Of a stretch of DNA of 64,000 bases, positions 57,301 to 64,000 are shown piece after piece. The notes beneath the pieces were generated by a model that saw only the letters and a program-made list of their open reading frames with translations, was not told the origin of the DNA and made no database searches. The translations under genes were made by a program, and so were the position numbers. The stretch covers positions 25,047,054 to 25,111,053 of the forward strand of contig NC_092562.1 in assembly GCF_037975245.1 (NCBI RefSeq), given 5' to 3'. The DNA is from Apostichopus japonicus (lineage: Eukaryota; Echinodermata; Holothuroidea; Aspidochirotida; Stichopodidae). Position 1 is the stretch's first letter. Each line of letters begins with the position of its first letter.

Positions 57301-60300
57301 TCGTCATCCTGCAATTAAGAGATATAATTGGAGAGAAAAAGAGGTGGGGGAATGGAATGAAAATGTCAATGTTACTTTAAGATGGCATTTTTATTTATTT
57401 GATGCTTTTATTAACTTCTCACATACAATTTTGACATAAATTGAAAAAAAAAAAAACGATTAATTTAATAATCTGAGATGATTATTTCGTCATTCCCAAG
57501 TCCCTTGTGTCAGGGCATGGATAGCATGTTTGAACTCTGTGACGTTGATAGAGAGTGTTTGAAAGTAAAAAAATGAAATATAAAAGTATCGTTATACGGT
57601 GTAATATTTGTCTTAACTATAAAATGCAATAGACAAGGTTACTTAGTACGAGAGCGGTGAATTTGTTCCCGATACGATAATTGTATTGGGGGCTTGCTAT
57701 GACAGTTTTGGATTTTATTTTACATGTATTATATTTGAAGCCTATTAGGCAGGATAAAGGAATCTAAAAATAAAGAAGAAACAAACAAAAAATGAGAAAG
57801 GTGAATGATGAATGACTTCACTGATCTTTATAACTGAGATTGCAATTTGCCACAAAACCGTTTGTAAGAGTTTGCTCCATTAATGAACCACAAAAAGCAA
57901 GATGGATCGACGTGACAAAAACATTCTTGACTCTCTTTCTCTCTCTTGGTAATATTCATCTCAGAAATGTCTTTGTAGGTCGATAGACTTTTAAGAAAGA
58001 TGCTTAATTAGGTTGATTAAAGGTCAGGGATATACTCGTCTGGAGAGGTTGGCGAAGTAAAATCGATCATAATCTTATACTATACCAAGACAGGCAAATA
58101 TTGAGAAAATACAGCAGCTATGTCTGGTACTTGCACATTGAGGTACATATCAAGTTGAGAAAAAAAACTTAAAAAGGAAAGGGGAGAACAAACATTCTAT
58201 CAAGTTCAAGTCCTTACTTATATGAAACACAAAGCCAAGGGTAAGGATTAGCTGTGTATTGGTTTTATTCAAATTTGATATATTAATAAATCATAAATGA
58301 ACACCGCCAGCTAATGTTGAGTCTACCCGTCTGAAAACTGATATCTTGCACTTTGAAAACCCAAGATGATGCTGAAGCATTTTTACAATTTGAAAAATAC
58401 TCTGAAGTGTTGCCATGACAACTGAAAATTCAGAAGAATCTGATCAGCAAATTCCATGACCCATGACACAGCATGTCAAAGGTCAAAACTGGACGCGACA
58501 CGTGGCCACTCCACATTCAAACCATGCAAAGCTCACAATCATGCTACATTCTAAGAGGGTGTGGGGTGGGTTCTGGAGCTAAAACCTTAGTTCCTGTGTC
58601 AATTAGGGTACCCTGCACAAAAATGGCCACAAAACAAAATGTATAATTCACTATTCTCATTTTCATGAATGTGGCCATGAAGTTAGGGGCTCGGTGACAC
58701 ACATATCCTAGGGCCCTGGCCTAACTGTCAGAGGCCTTGCTCACAATTTCCATTTAAGTGGCATACAGTATTTTCTATGTTTTTAATAATTTTGATCAGT
58801 GATCAAACTTGTTGAAAATATTTCTCTCTAACTGTATAATCAATGTCTCCTGTTTCTAGTCCTTGATAACATCATTGCAGCTTTTTTTATGATATATTTT
58901 AAACTTGATGCCCTTAATTATATGGTAGACCAGCTTCAATATCACAACTTCATTAATTTTCAGAAACTTAAAACCTTGTGTGTTTTATACAGGTATTACT
59001 TACTTGGAACGATCACTGTTAGAAAAGCAAATAAAATTGTCACGTGAGACGATCGACCAGATGAACTAATTCGTTTGTTTTCTTTAGAGGTGTGGAGAAA
59101 TGTTTATATTGTTTAGGAATTTCTAGCAGTTAATTACACAGTGGATGGATTTCAATGTCATTATTTTAATTAATTCTCACACACTTCGCAACCTTGTTTT
59201 CATTCCAGGATATTAGTTTCCAACTTCTGAAAATAATTCTGTTAACTTGAAAGCAGCTTTTAGAATGCATATTGTGTGTGTACCTGAAGTTTTCAATCTT
59301 TGTTATTAATTGGGGTGGGGGTGGGTGGGTGGGGGGGTTGGGAAAGAATGGCAACTTATGTAACATCATTTATGAAGGGAAAAAAATGCAGGAAATGAGA
59401 GTTTGTTAATTGTTATCCTTCATGGATGTTCAGTAATTTTTGTGCAATTAATTTATTACTTCACTCACAAATCTCAACGCAACAACTCCACTGTTTTATT
59501 CTACATGTTGTGCGGTAATGTCTCAAATGCTCTGGAGTGTTAAGAATCCTCTTCTCTCTCCATAATCCTTCAAACTTCTTTCTGATTCGTTTCTTCTCCA
59601 GGCACAGGAGACGGAGATCCAGACTATTCAGAGAAGAAACTCGGGGAATGTTTGCAGAAGTATCCAAACGGCGTCATTTTTCTCTTTCTGGCCGGGAGGA
59701 CGAAAACGATAAGTGCTAAAATTGATGAGGTGAGAGAGGGCAGTCATCAAAATCTAACTATTTTAAAATATGGGGTTGACTCGATCCCTCTGAGTCCTAA
59801 CGCACTATATGTTTGCCATATATATATATATATATTTATTATTAGAGAAAACCAGAGAAATAAGATATGACTCATAATTGACAAATAAGGAGTAAAGTTT
59901 TAGAAAATATCTATTATCTTTTATCCCCTGGGACCTTCGTCAGCAATACTTGGCAGTTGAAAGAAAAGTACAAAATGTAACACAATGGCATTTCTTTCAC
60001 TATTTGCAGGCTATTTCCTTATATAAGCAGGCCATTGCCTGTCAGGAGGAGTGGGTTCAGGTCCATCATGTGTGTTACTGGGAACTTATGTGGTGTCACG
60101 TATTCAAGCTCAGCTGGAGTGAAGCTGTCCTCTACGCTGAGAGACTCAGCAGGGATAGCAAATGGTCCAAGGTATGTTACAACTACGGCACACTGATTAC
60201 ATAGCAAGGTGCACAACCCTCAAAACCAGGAGACTTGTAGAAAAGATTGATTTTCAAAATCATTCTAAAGTAACACAAATTGCACTGCTTTAACATTCTA

Positions 60301-63300
60301 TCGAAGAAAGTTGCCAAGGAATTCAATTCTTTATACTTTTTTAGCATTGTGTTAATTACTTGGCAGCTTTGTTATGCCTATTTAAAAGTTCTGTATTTGG
60401 AATATTCACAAGACAGTCCATGTAAAGCTGCTCTTATATGATTTGAAAGATATTCACATGTATGAGAGATTTGGTGATCCAACCATGAGAAAATTGTGAT
60501 TAAACTGTGAGCTTTACTGTAAAACCTTAAGAGTTGGGCAGGTATGCACATGAGTTGAAGGTAGACTACCTCAACTATGTCAACATAAGGGTGCAGGCTC
60601 TGTATAGTGTTGGGAGATTAGCTCAAAAGAATCTGGGTTGCTGGTGTGGTTTGGAATCACAGAGGAATGGGTGGGACAATCGATACACCACCTGCCTAGT
60701 TAGTATGTGAACACTGGTAAAAAAGAAATGACTTGGGTATTAGCCAGTGTTCATCCAGGATCATCAAATGGGTATAGGGTTTCTATTGAAGTTTTAATGG
60801 CTTCCTAACAGCTTACACAAATGCTTAACTAAACTAGCAGTTTATCAAAACTTCAAAAGGTCTTTTTCATTACATGGTGAAAAAATGGCTAATCATGTGA
60901 AAGATCTCAACGGTGTGTTAGATGTAGGCAAATGAAATAAGATTTTGAACATTGGCAAAGTTATGATATAATATGAAATATATAATATGAAATCATGACC
61001 AAACTTATAAAAATATGATGGCAGGCTCTCCCAGCTTAGCTTTGATTTACATTTTGTTCTTCATGAATTAATGCCCAATTATACTTTTTTGTTCTAAATA
61101 TAAATGAGGTGCATTTAATTCATAAGAAATACCAAGAATTTTTGTAGGCTAATGGCTGAGTCATGAAGCTAATACTCATGGAGAAAATGTCCTCAAGAAA
61201 ATTCATAACATGATTATTTTGTGTGACTTTCTTGAAAAACTAACAGATTTAGAAAGAGACGTATTATGTTTGACCTCTGACCTTCCAGTGTTTCCTTCTA
61301 ACATCATTAATTTATCAAGATAATTTAGAGGCATTTTATTTCAATGATTTTGTCGTCTTTTTTAAATATATCATTTGTCAAGCATTGATATTAATGAATA
61401 ATGTATTGATACTTTTTTTTTTAATATCTCTTTCAGACGATATATCTCTACCAACAAGCAGCTTTTCTGTCCATGTACCAACCCCAAACACTCGAGTTAA
61501 AGGCAAAAGTCAAGGAGATCTTCAACCAGGTACCTGTACACAAGCAGAGAATTGCTGGCAAATCTATTCCACTTGAGAAATTTTCAGTGCAGAAAGCTAG
61601 AAAGTCACTGCAACACGGTTGGTCTTCCTCACTGGCAGGACTGGTGAGCTTCAGACATTTTTGATTGACATGGCTAAAATTTGAGGACATATTTGCCCTC
61701 TCCATTTTGCCAAAAAAAGGTCCAATTTTGGCTGATAATAAGAATCTAAGACATTTATTGCAACAGTAATAATCTCTTAGAATATGTTATGCAAAATAGG
61801 TTATTGATAGGAATATTGATTATAGCAAATTGTTTTATACTGTTACCTTTTGTAAGAGAGCAAAACTGACCTTTTCTCTGCCTTCTCTCTGGATATGCTA
61901 AAGGGTTTAATAATGGTCACTTGTTGTTAAACTTTGAGTTGGGTACCCTTTGAGCATTTTGGTTTTCACTGAAACTGATTTCTTATTCCCATTAGTTAAT
62001 TTATTTGTAACATTTTTGATGGTGTCAGGGTTTCAGGGAAATGTTGGCGATTTTGTTATCTCCCCGGGTATTATAGGACAATACAGATTAAAGAGAAATA
62101 TTATTTTCAATTTTGGATAAACTGTGTGTATTAACCCCATAGATATATAGTTTTAGCACCTCAAAGAAGCTTTGGAACAACCTACCACACAACATAAAGA
62201 CTGCCAAATCTCTCGCCATATTTAAGAAAATTTTAAAAACACATCTTTTTAGTGTCTCAACGGGATTTTCTCACTTTCATATACTTGTGTTTTAATCTAG
62301 ACTTTTATTTTTGTACAACTCTATTTTATGTGCTTATCCTTTGTTTTTTATAGGTTTTGGTCTGTTTTATAGTCTTCTTGTGTTTTTAGATTTTTGTGTT
62401 CGTATTTTACACACTGTTTTTTTCGTTTATGTATTTTCTAGGCTTTTTATTCCTTTGATTTCTCTGTCTTTTGATTTTTTTAATTTTTTTAAAGTTTTGT
62501 AAAGCGCCTAGAGGCCTTTTGGTATTCGTCGCTATATTAAGAACTTATTTATGATTATTATTATTTTTCTTAATCTATCATATATTTCTGTCCTTTCTTC
62601 ATTGACAGGAACTCATCTACCTCTGGAATGGATTTTCAATATTAAGCAAAGACAGGCAGTTACTGGATCCAATCTTAGTATTGATTGACAATACCTTGCG
62701 AGAATTAAGAAACATCAAAGGTGAACATTAATTCCATAAGGTTGTGTGATATCATCCCTTCCTCTGTTTTTCAAGAAATAAAAAAAATGGTTATTAGCAC
62801 ACAAAATGAAACCCGCAAAGGTTCTTTGGCATTTTGAAATGTTGTAAATAAACTAGTTCAAATGTTCTTAATTTGTGTATTTTGTGTTTATTCATTTAAA
62901 TTATGGTGTCAATATGTGATCGTTAGATTAATACATTTAATCAAATGTGTGCATATTTATGATAACTTGACTTCCAGACACGATCCTTGATTTGTTTCTT
63001 GGTTTCAATAAGTGAGAAAATTGTCCCACGATCTTGTCTGCACCTTTTGACATTATTTATAGTTTTTAAACATCTCTAAGGAGGATCTCTAAAAATTTGT
63101 CCGATCGCACTTCTAACATCGATTTGTCAATTTATCAAGTCATGCATACATAATAAATTAATGCTGCTTCTTTGAATATGGCACAATCTTGTATTTGATT
63201 TTTAAAGGAAAGAAAATGTATCTGAAAACACAAACTGATAGTTTAGTTTACCACAATTGCACCAGGAACAAGAATATCAGGCAAAAACTTCCAGAATAAT

Positions 63301-63726
63301 AACAAACCAATATGACACTTCCAGAGATAATTTACAATTTTTATTCTCTCATTTATTCTTTGTTTCGAATGAAACGTGCAGCATTAAACAAATTTGGTTT
63401 TATGACATTGATATGAAACCTTAAGTTTTATGTCTGTTGTTCCCTGACAGGGCAGTAGCCTGGTAGAATAGGTCTTTTTCTTACCCAGAGGAAATGCTTT
63501 TGGCAAGATATTTTCTCCCTGCAGTATTTTAAATGTTTACAAAAGAGTGATATAATATTAATGTATAAACCATAAGTTGATGTTAATGGTTCTAACATTC
63601 TTCTGTAGGTACCTACAGCTGTTATGCAGATGACTATAGCCTTGCAATGTTGCTGAAGGGAGTCATACAGAAAGCAATGAATAAACCGTCACAAGCTGAA
63701 CTTTGTTTCCATGAAGTACTTGTCAA
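36132..63726 (+). CDS. TTC39: TTC39/IML2-family tetratricopeptide protein, ten exons, incomplete at both ends
   Basis: Ten exons join in phase: 36,132-36,331; 41,037-41,169; 42,152-42,251; 50,599-50,664; 52,978-53,086; 59,602-59,729; 60,010-60,171; 61,437-61,643; 62,609-62,720; 63,609-63,726. They give ~445 residues. The order of family landmarks is complete: SMYHALGYAT, AELCYAESVLERALLTF, IKGGLKIRSGY, HFESGVRLGRGSFNL, LLKVLEFVGF, YPNGVIFLFLAGR, HHVCYWELMWCHVF, QRIAGKSIPLEKF. In vertebrates the family includes TTC39A, B and C; TTC39B is linked to LXR turnover and lipid metabolism, and yeast Iml2 to lipid droplets and inclusion clearance. This protein looks closer to A/B than to C. About 100 N-terminal and 100 C-terminal residues are outside what I can see. 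Confidence 0.9.
36332..40389. other. Intron 1 of the TTC39-like gene, first part
   Basis: No coding sequence recognised. Visible items: a short AATAAATA/AATAAT microsatellite at 37,421-37,465, a perfect 15-bp-arm hairpin at 37,296-37,330, and ordinary AT-rich DNA. Confidence 0.5.
37296..37330. repeat. Perfect short palindrome (15-bp arms)
   Basis: ACCATGGAGCTATAA and TTATAGCTCCATGGT face each other across TCTGT. Confidence 0.8.
40390..40600 (+). mobile_element. tRNA-derived SINE, copy 1 (sense)
   Basis: The head GGAGTGGTAGCTCAGTGGTT has a Pol III A box (TAGCTCAGTGG) and GGTTTGAGTCC at 40,447-40,457 is a B box. The body contains GTTGACAATTGACAATTCAT, ATCATGGACGTTAAA and the end GCTTCTTCGCGAGTTCCTGC. 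Upstream, GTTAGCTCAGTGT is repeated about four times (40,330-40,395), as if the A-box region had been multiplied. The same sequence is inverted at 43,119-43,362. Confidence 0.75.
40601..41036. other. Intron 1, last part, with a hairpin
   Basis: ACCGAGGACCTGGAATTC at about 40,661 faces AAGTCCTCGGT at about 40,686, an imperfect hairpin within the SINE's downstream flank. The remainder has no feature before the CTTCAG acceptor. Confidence 0.5.
41037..41169 (+). CDS. TTC39: TTC39-like exon 2
   Basis: After TTTTTCTTCAG it encodes EEAHAELCYAESVLERALLT then FIQDDNLVSFIKGGLKIRSG and YHAY, ending in phase 2 before GTAAGC. This is the family's strongly conserved block, including FIKGG. Confidence 0.93.
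41573..41938 (+). mobile_element. TTAA-flanked MITE, copy 2 (in intron 2)
   Basis: Full-length partner of 34,370-34,726, same orientation. Ends are AGGCATTGAAGACTCGCC and GTGAGTCTTCACACCCT, both flanked by TTAA. Most of a 129-codon open frame (41,374-41,763) lies in it and is not a gene. Confidence 0.75.
42152..42251 (+). CDS. TTC39: TTC39-like exon 3
   Basis: Encodes NAVQLLSNRKWKDAAS then KMHFESGVRLGRGSFNL, with a split Lys codon at the start and phase 0 at the end (CTG/GTAACA). HFExGVxLGxGxFNL is a hallmark of the family. Confidence 0.93.
42252..43118. other. Intron 3, first part
   Basis: No gene. A (G)12 run lies at 42,860 and a TATG/TATA microsatellite at 43,090-43,115 directly precedes the inverted SINE, as expected for a SINE tail. 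Confidence 0.45.
43119..43362 (-). mobile_element. tRNA-derived SINE, copy 2 (antisense)
   Basis: Reverse complement of the family at 40,390: the B box GGTTTGAGTCT (plus 43,279-43,289), GTTGACAATTGACAATTCAT, and CGCGAGTTCCTGCTTGCAGG with a TATG tail. It has ~60 extra bases (GACTTCAGTCAGCTTGCGGC region) that copy 1 lacks. GTTAGCTCAGTGTTAGC is again multiplied next to the A box. Confidence 0.75.
43363..44880. other. Intron 3, non-coding
   Basis: A short CTCTACGCTCTA-type tandem motif lies at 43,525-43,570. G-rich patches near 44,495 and 44,625-44,660. An 89-codon plus-strand frame at 44,213 has no recognisable domain. Confidence 0.4.
44885..45010 (-). repeat. LINE-type 3' end remnant, reverse orientation
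   Basis: TTTATGTAGTGCCTTATCCA ... GGGTGCTTTACAATAAAACA is the inverted form of the common non-LTR tail (TTGTAAAGCACC ... GGCACTAC). Confidence 0.45.
45225..45390 (+). repeat. Dispersed DIRS-like terminal repeat, copy 4
   Basis: TATTTACTTCGCTCCTTGCT, ACTTGTCTCCCCACAACCCT, TTCTACCATGCCTAGAATGT and CTTCTTATTCTACCATCCAA follow the family order. It is closer in its first 20 bases to the DIRS-linked copy at 9,581 than copies 1-3 are. Confidence 0.55.
46398..47110 (-). CDS. Hypothetical overlapping ORF pair in intron 3 (unidentified)
   Basis: Two minus-strand frames, 69 codons (47,110-46,901) and 168 codons (46,904-46,398), overlap at an ATGA stop/start. One -1 shift would join them into ~237 codons. 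The second is Cys-rich towards its end (CFIKQPEGSCYQRVNCCLYG). No known domain, signal peptide or splice signals are evident. It could be a decayed intronless retrocopy or mobile-element ORF, or chance in AT-rich DNA, although 168 codons is long for chance. Confidence 0.25.
47111..48540. other. Intron 3, degenerate repeats, no gene
   Basis: CTTTAATTCCTCATTT occurs twice near 47,800-47,845. From 47,900 to 48,270 three to four degenerate units share AGAGATTAAATTTGCAT and TATTTACTC landmarks at ~110-120 bp spacing. Confidence 0.45.
48618..48655 (-). ncRNA. Hammerhead-ribozyme-like motif (Penelope-type context)
   Basis: The minus strand reads GCCT-CTGAAGA-A-GATCCT-GCT-AGGATC-GAAAC-GTC-AGGC. That is the CUGANGA box, a 6-bp stem II, the GAAA box, a minimal AC/GU stem III and the GUC cleavage triplet, closed by a GCCU/AGGC stem I. 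The extra A after CUGAAGA departs from the strict core, so activity is uncertain. Motifs of this kind with the tag GACGTTTCG ... CTTCTTCAG are typical of Penelope-like element repeats, which have minimal hammerheads. No Penelope RT is seen here. Confidence 0.45.
48764..48942. repeat. ~95-bp tandem duplication
   Basis: CCACTAAAAATTCAAGA ... CAGTTTTCACGAAAAAAG, CTCCAATGAAAAAGACCTCT is repeated once (second copy from about 48,864) with a small deletion (GACGTTCAA) and few substitutions. Confidence 0.8.
48943..50598. other. Intron 3, last part
   Basis: No gene. A strongly G-rich tract at 49,781-49,830 (GGGTTGGGTGGGTGGGGGGG) faces C-rich bases to 49,862. Poly-T runs lie at 49,970-50,005. A 154-codon plus frame at 49,891 is driven by the poly-T and shows no domain. 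The tract TTCCTTCTCCCCCAG forms the acceptor. Confidence 0.45.
50599..50664 (+). CDS. TTC39: TTC39-like exon 4
   Basis: A 66-bp exon, phase 0 at both ends, encoding MLSILPKRLLKVLEFVGF and TGSQ. It follows directly on GSFNL as in family members (LSxLPxRxLxxLEFxGFxG). Confidence 0.93.
50665..52977. other. Intron 4
   Basis: No gene. An 11-bp-arm hairpin lies at 51,760-51,792 (ACCAGGGAGTT / AACTCCCTGGT). A C-rich CCCACCCA tract at 52,768-52,845 could fold as an i-motif, or as a G-quadruplex on the other strand. Confidence 0.45.
52978..53086 (+). CDS. TTC39: TTC39-like exon 5 (copy a)
   Basis: After TTGTAATAG it encodes ERGLHELELGSSLPSLRSPL then CACTLIGFHTVTSVVLG, ending in phase 1 before GTAAGT. 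It corresponds to the family segment between the GFxGxx loop and the TGxGD stretch. A tandem copy follows at 53,160. Confidence 0.92.
53149..53309 (+). CDS. Tandem copy of exon 5 (copy b), candidate mutually exclusive exon
   Basis: A 164-bp unit (52,985-53,148) is repeated here with its intronic flank. The coding copy would be 53,160-53,250 (91 bp, phase 0 to 1) after an ACATGAG acceptor, encoding LELGSSLLSLRSPLCPCTLI then GFHTVTSVVL. It has no stop and a matching GTAAGT donor. The first six residues of copy a are lost because the duplication breakpoint lies inside the exon, and the acceptor is weak. Use of both copies would shift the frame. Confidence 0.45.
53310..59601. other. Intron 5 (6.3 kb), no gene recognised
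   Basis: Open frames of 100-111 codons at 53,486 and 53,772 have no recognisable domain. Repeats: a GTCGGTGGTGAT-type minisatellite at 54,838-54,915; GGGGTGGCTGGGGTGGGGAG units at 56,884-56,942; G-rich tracts at 56,680-56,728 and 59,312-59,342 (GGGTGGGTGGGTGGGGG-like); a TA run is absent. Confidence 0.5.
59602..59729 (+). CDS. TTC39: TTC39-like exon 6
   Basis: Completes the split Gly, then TGDGDPDYSEKKLGECLQKY, PNGVIFLFLAGRTKTISAKI and DE, ending in phase 0 before GTGAGA. YPxGxIFLFxAGR is diagnostic of the family. Confidence 0.95.
60010..60171 (+). CDS. TTC39: TTC39-like exon 7
   Basis: Phase 0 at both ends; 54 residues including AISLYKQAIACQEEWVQVHH, VCYWELMWCHVFKLSWSEAV and LYAERLSRDSKWSK. 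It matches the family's TPR with HHxCYWELMWC. Confidence 0.95.
60172..61436. other. Intron 7
   Basis: About 1.26 kb of AT-rich DNA without recognisable repeats or exons; ends in a poly-T tract and CTTTCAG. Confidence 0.45.
61437..61643 (+). CDS. TTC39: TTC39-like exon 8
   Basis: Encodes TIYLYQQAAFLSMYQPQTLE, then LKAKVKEIFNQVPVHKQRIA, GKSIPLEKFSVQKARKSL and the run to LAGL, phase 0 at both ends (CTG/GTGAGC). An internal CAG/GTACCT at 61,534 looks like a donor, but the frame beyond it is the conserved VPxxKQRIAGKSxPxEKF segment, so it is read through. Confidence 0.94.
62150..62575 (+). mobile_element. LINE 3'-end remnant in intron 8
   Basis: It encodes KKLWNNLPHNIKTAKSLAIF and KKILKTHLFSVS (the WNxLP ... 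LKTHLF signature of CR1/L2-like RT C termini). Later come TTGTAAAGCGCCTAGAGGCC, TTCGTCGCTATATTAAGAAC and an ATTATTATT tail. It is 5'-truncated. Confidence 0.7.
62609..62720 (+). CDS. TTC39: TTC39-like exon 9
   Basis: Encodes ELIYLWNGFSILSKDRQLLD then PILVLIDNTLRELRNIK, phase 0 to 1. It matches the family's ExxYxWNG(Y/F) helix. Confidence 0.93.
62721..63608. other. Intron 9
   Basis: AT-rich, no feature recognised; acceptor TTCTTCTGTAG. Confidence 0.45.
63609..63726 (+). CDS. TTC39: TTC39-like exon 10 (last in window)
   Basis: Completes a Gly, then TYSCYADDYSLAMLLKGVIQ and KAMNKPSQAELCFHEVLVK, ending in phase 2 before GTATGT. It matches the family's D(D/E)xxLxxLLKG ... AxxxF TPR. The remaining C-terminal TPRs must lie beyond 64,000. 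Confidence 0.92.
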
Positions 63727-64000
63727 GTATGTCCTTTAAATCTACTCAGATATTATTATCAAAACATTTCATTTTTTGGGCCTATTTGTATGGCTAGGGG
63801 AGGAGGGGGGATAGAGGTAGTGTAAGGGAGTTATGGAAGGGTGTCTATTTGTATGTGATAGTGAAAAAAGGACAAATGTTTTATTAGCTGTGGTCGTTTG
63901 TATGAAAGCTCTTTAAAGGTCAACGTTTTCTGACAACAGGTTATTAAGTTCAAATGTTTACATTAAGCTTCATTCGTAATACGATTGATGTTACACTGGC

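Overview
This window is AT-rich animal genomic DNA with split genes (GT-AG introns, often over 1 kb) and very dense repeats. No prokaryotic signal is present. Two things point to a deuterostome marine invertebrate, with an echinoderm the best guess: an LTR retrotransposon whose domains run protease, integrase, RNase H (the Gmr1-type order described from deuterostomes), and a DIRS-type retroelement. The species cannot be named from the sequence.

Layout. 1-5,470: non-coding DNA with a degenerate tandem repeat, LINE 3'-end debris, one copy of a dispersed terminal-repeat family and a ~1 kb element with GGGGTAAAAAAAACAA ends. 5,470-9,580 and 14,835-18,440: a tandem segmental duplication. Each copy carries one minus-strand BTB/T1 (KCTD-like) gene and runs into the start of a 65-bp hairpin satellite. 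Copy 1 also has a ~385-bp palindromic insertion that copy 2 lacks. 9,581-14,060: broken, GC-rich DIRS-like material, with gag and RT start on plus and an inverted RT piece on minus, interrupted by a 397-bp hAT-like MITE with an 8-bp target-site duplication.

18,440-31,420: a repeat field built from three related units (A 18,440-25,325; B 25,528-28,590; C 28,590-31,420). It holds a 65-bp satellite, a 48-bp satellite with a 104-bp palindrome, a 151-bp tandem array and an AT-rich minisatellite. A 4,007-bp LTR retrotransposon with two 1,086-bp LTRs sits in unit A; unit B preserves its empty site. 31,420-36,130: further dispersed repeats, a paralogue of the 2.6-3.6 kb segment, and two non-autonomous DNA elements.

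36,132-63,726 (plus): ten exons of a TTC39/IML2-family tetratricopeptide gene, incomplete at both ends (5' exons not recognised; 3' end beyond the window). All exon joins are phase-consistent. Its introns hold two inverted copies of a tRNA-derived SINE flanking exons 2 and 3, a TTAA MITE, a hammerhead-like motif, an unexplained minus-strand ORF pair and G-rich tracts. Exon 5 is followed by a 164-bp tandem copy of itself that could be a mutually exclusive exon.

The host genes (two KCTD-like paralogues and one TTC39-like gene) show no functional link. The main interest is structural: nested insertions dated by paralogous empty sites, a retroelement with non-standard domain order, and possible alternative or circular splicing of the TTC39-like gene.
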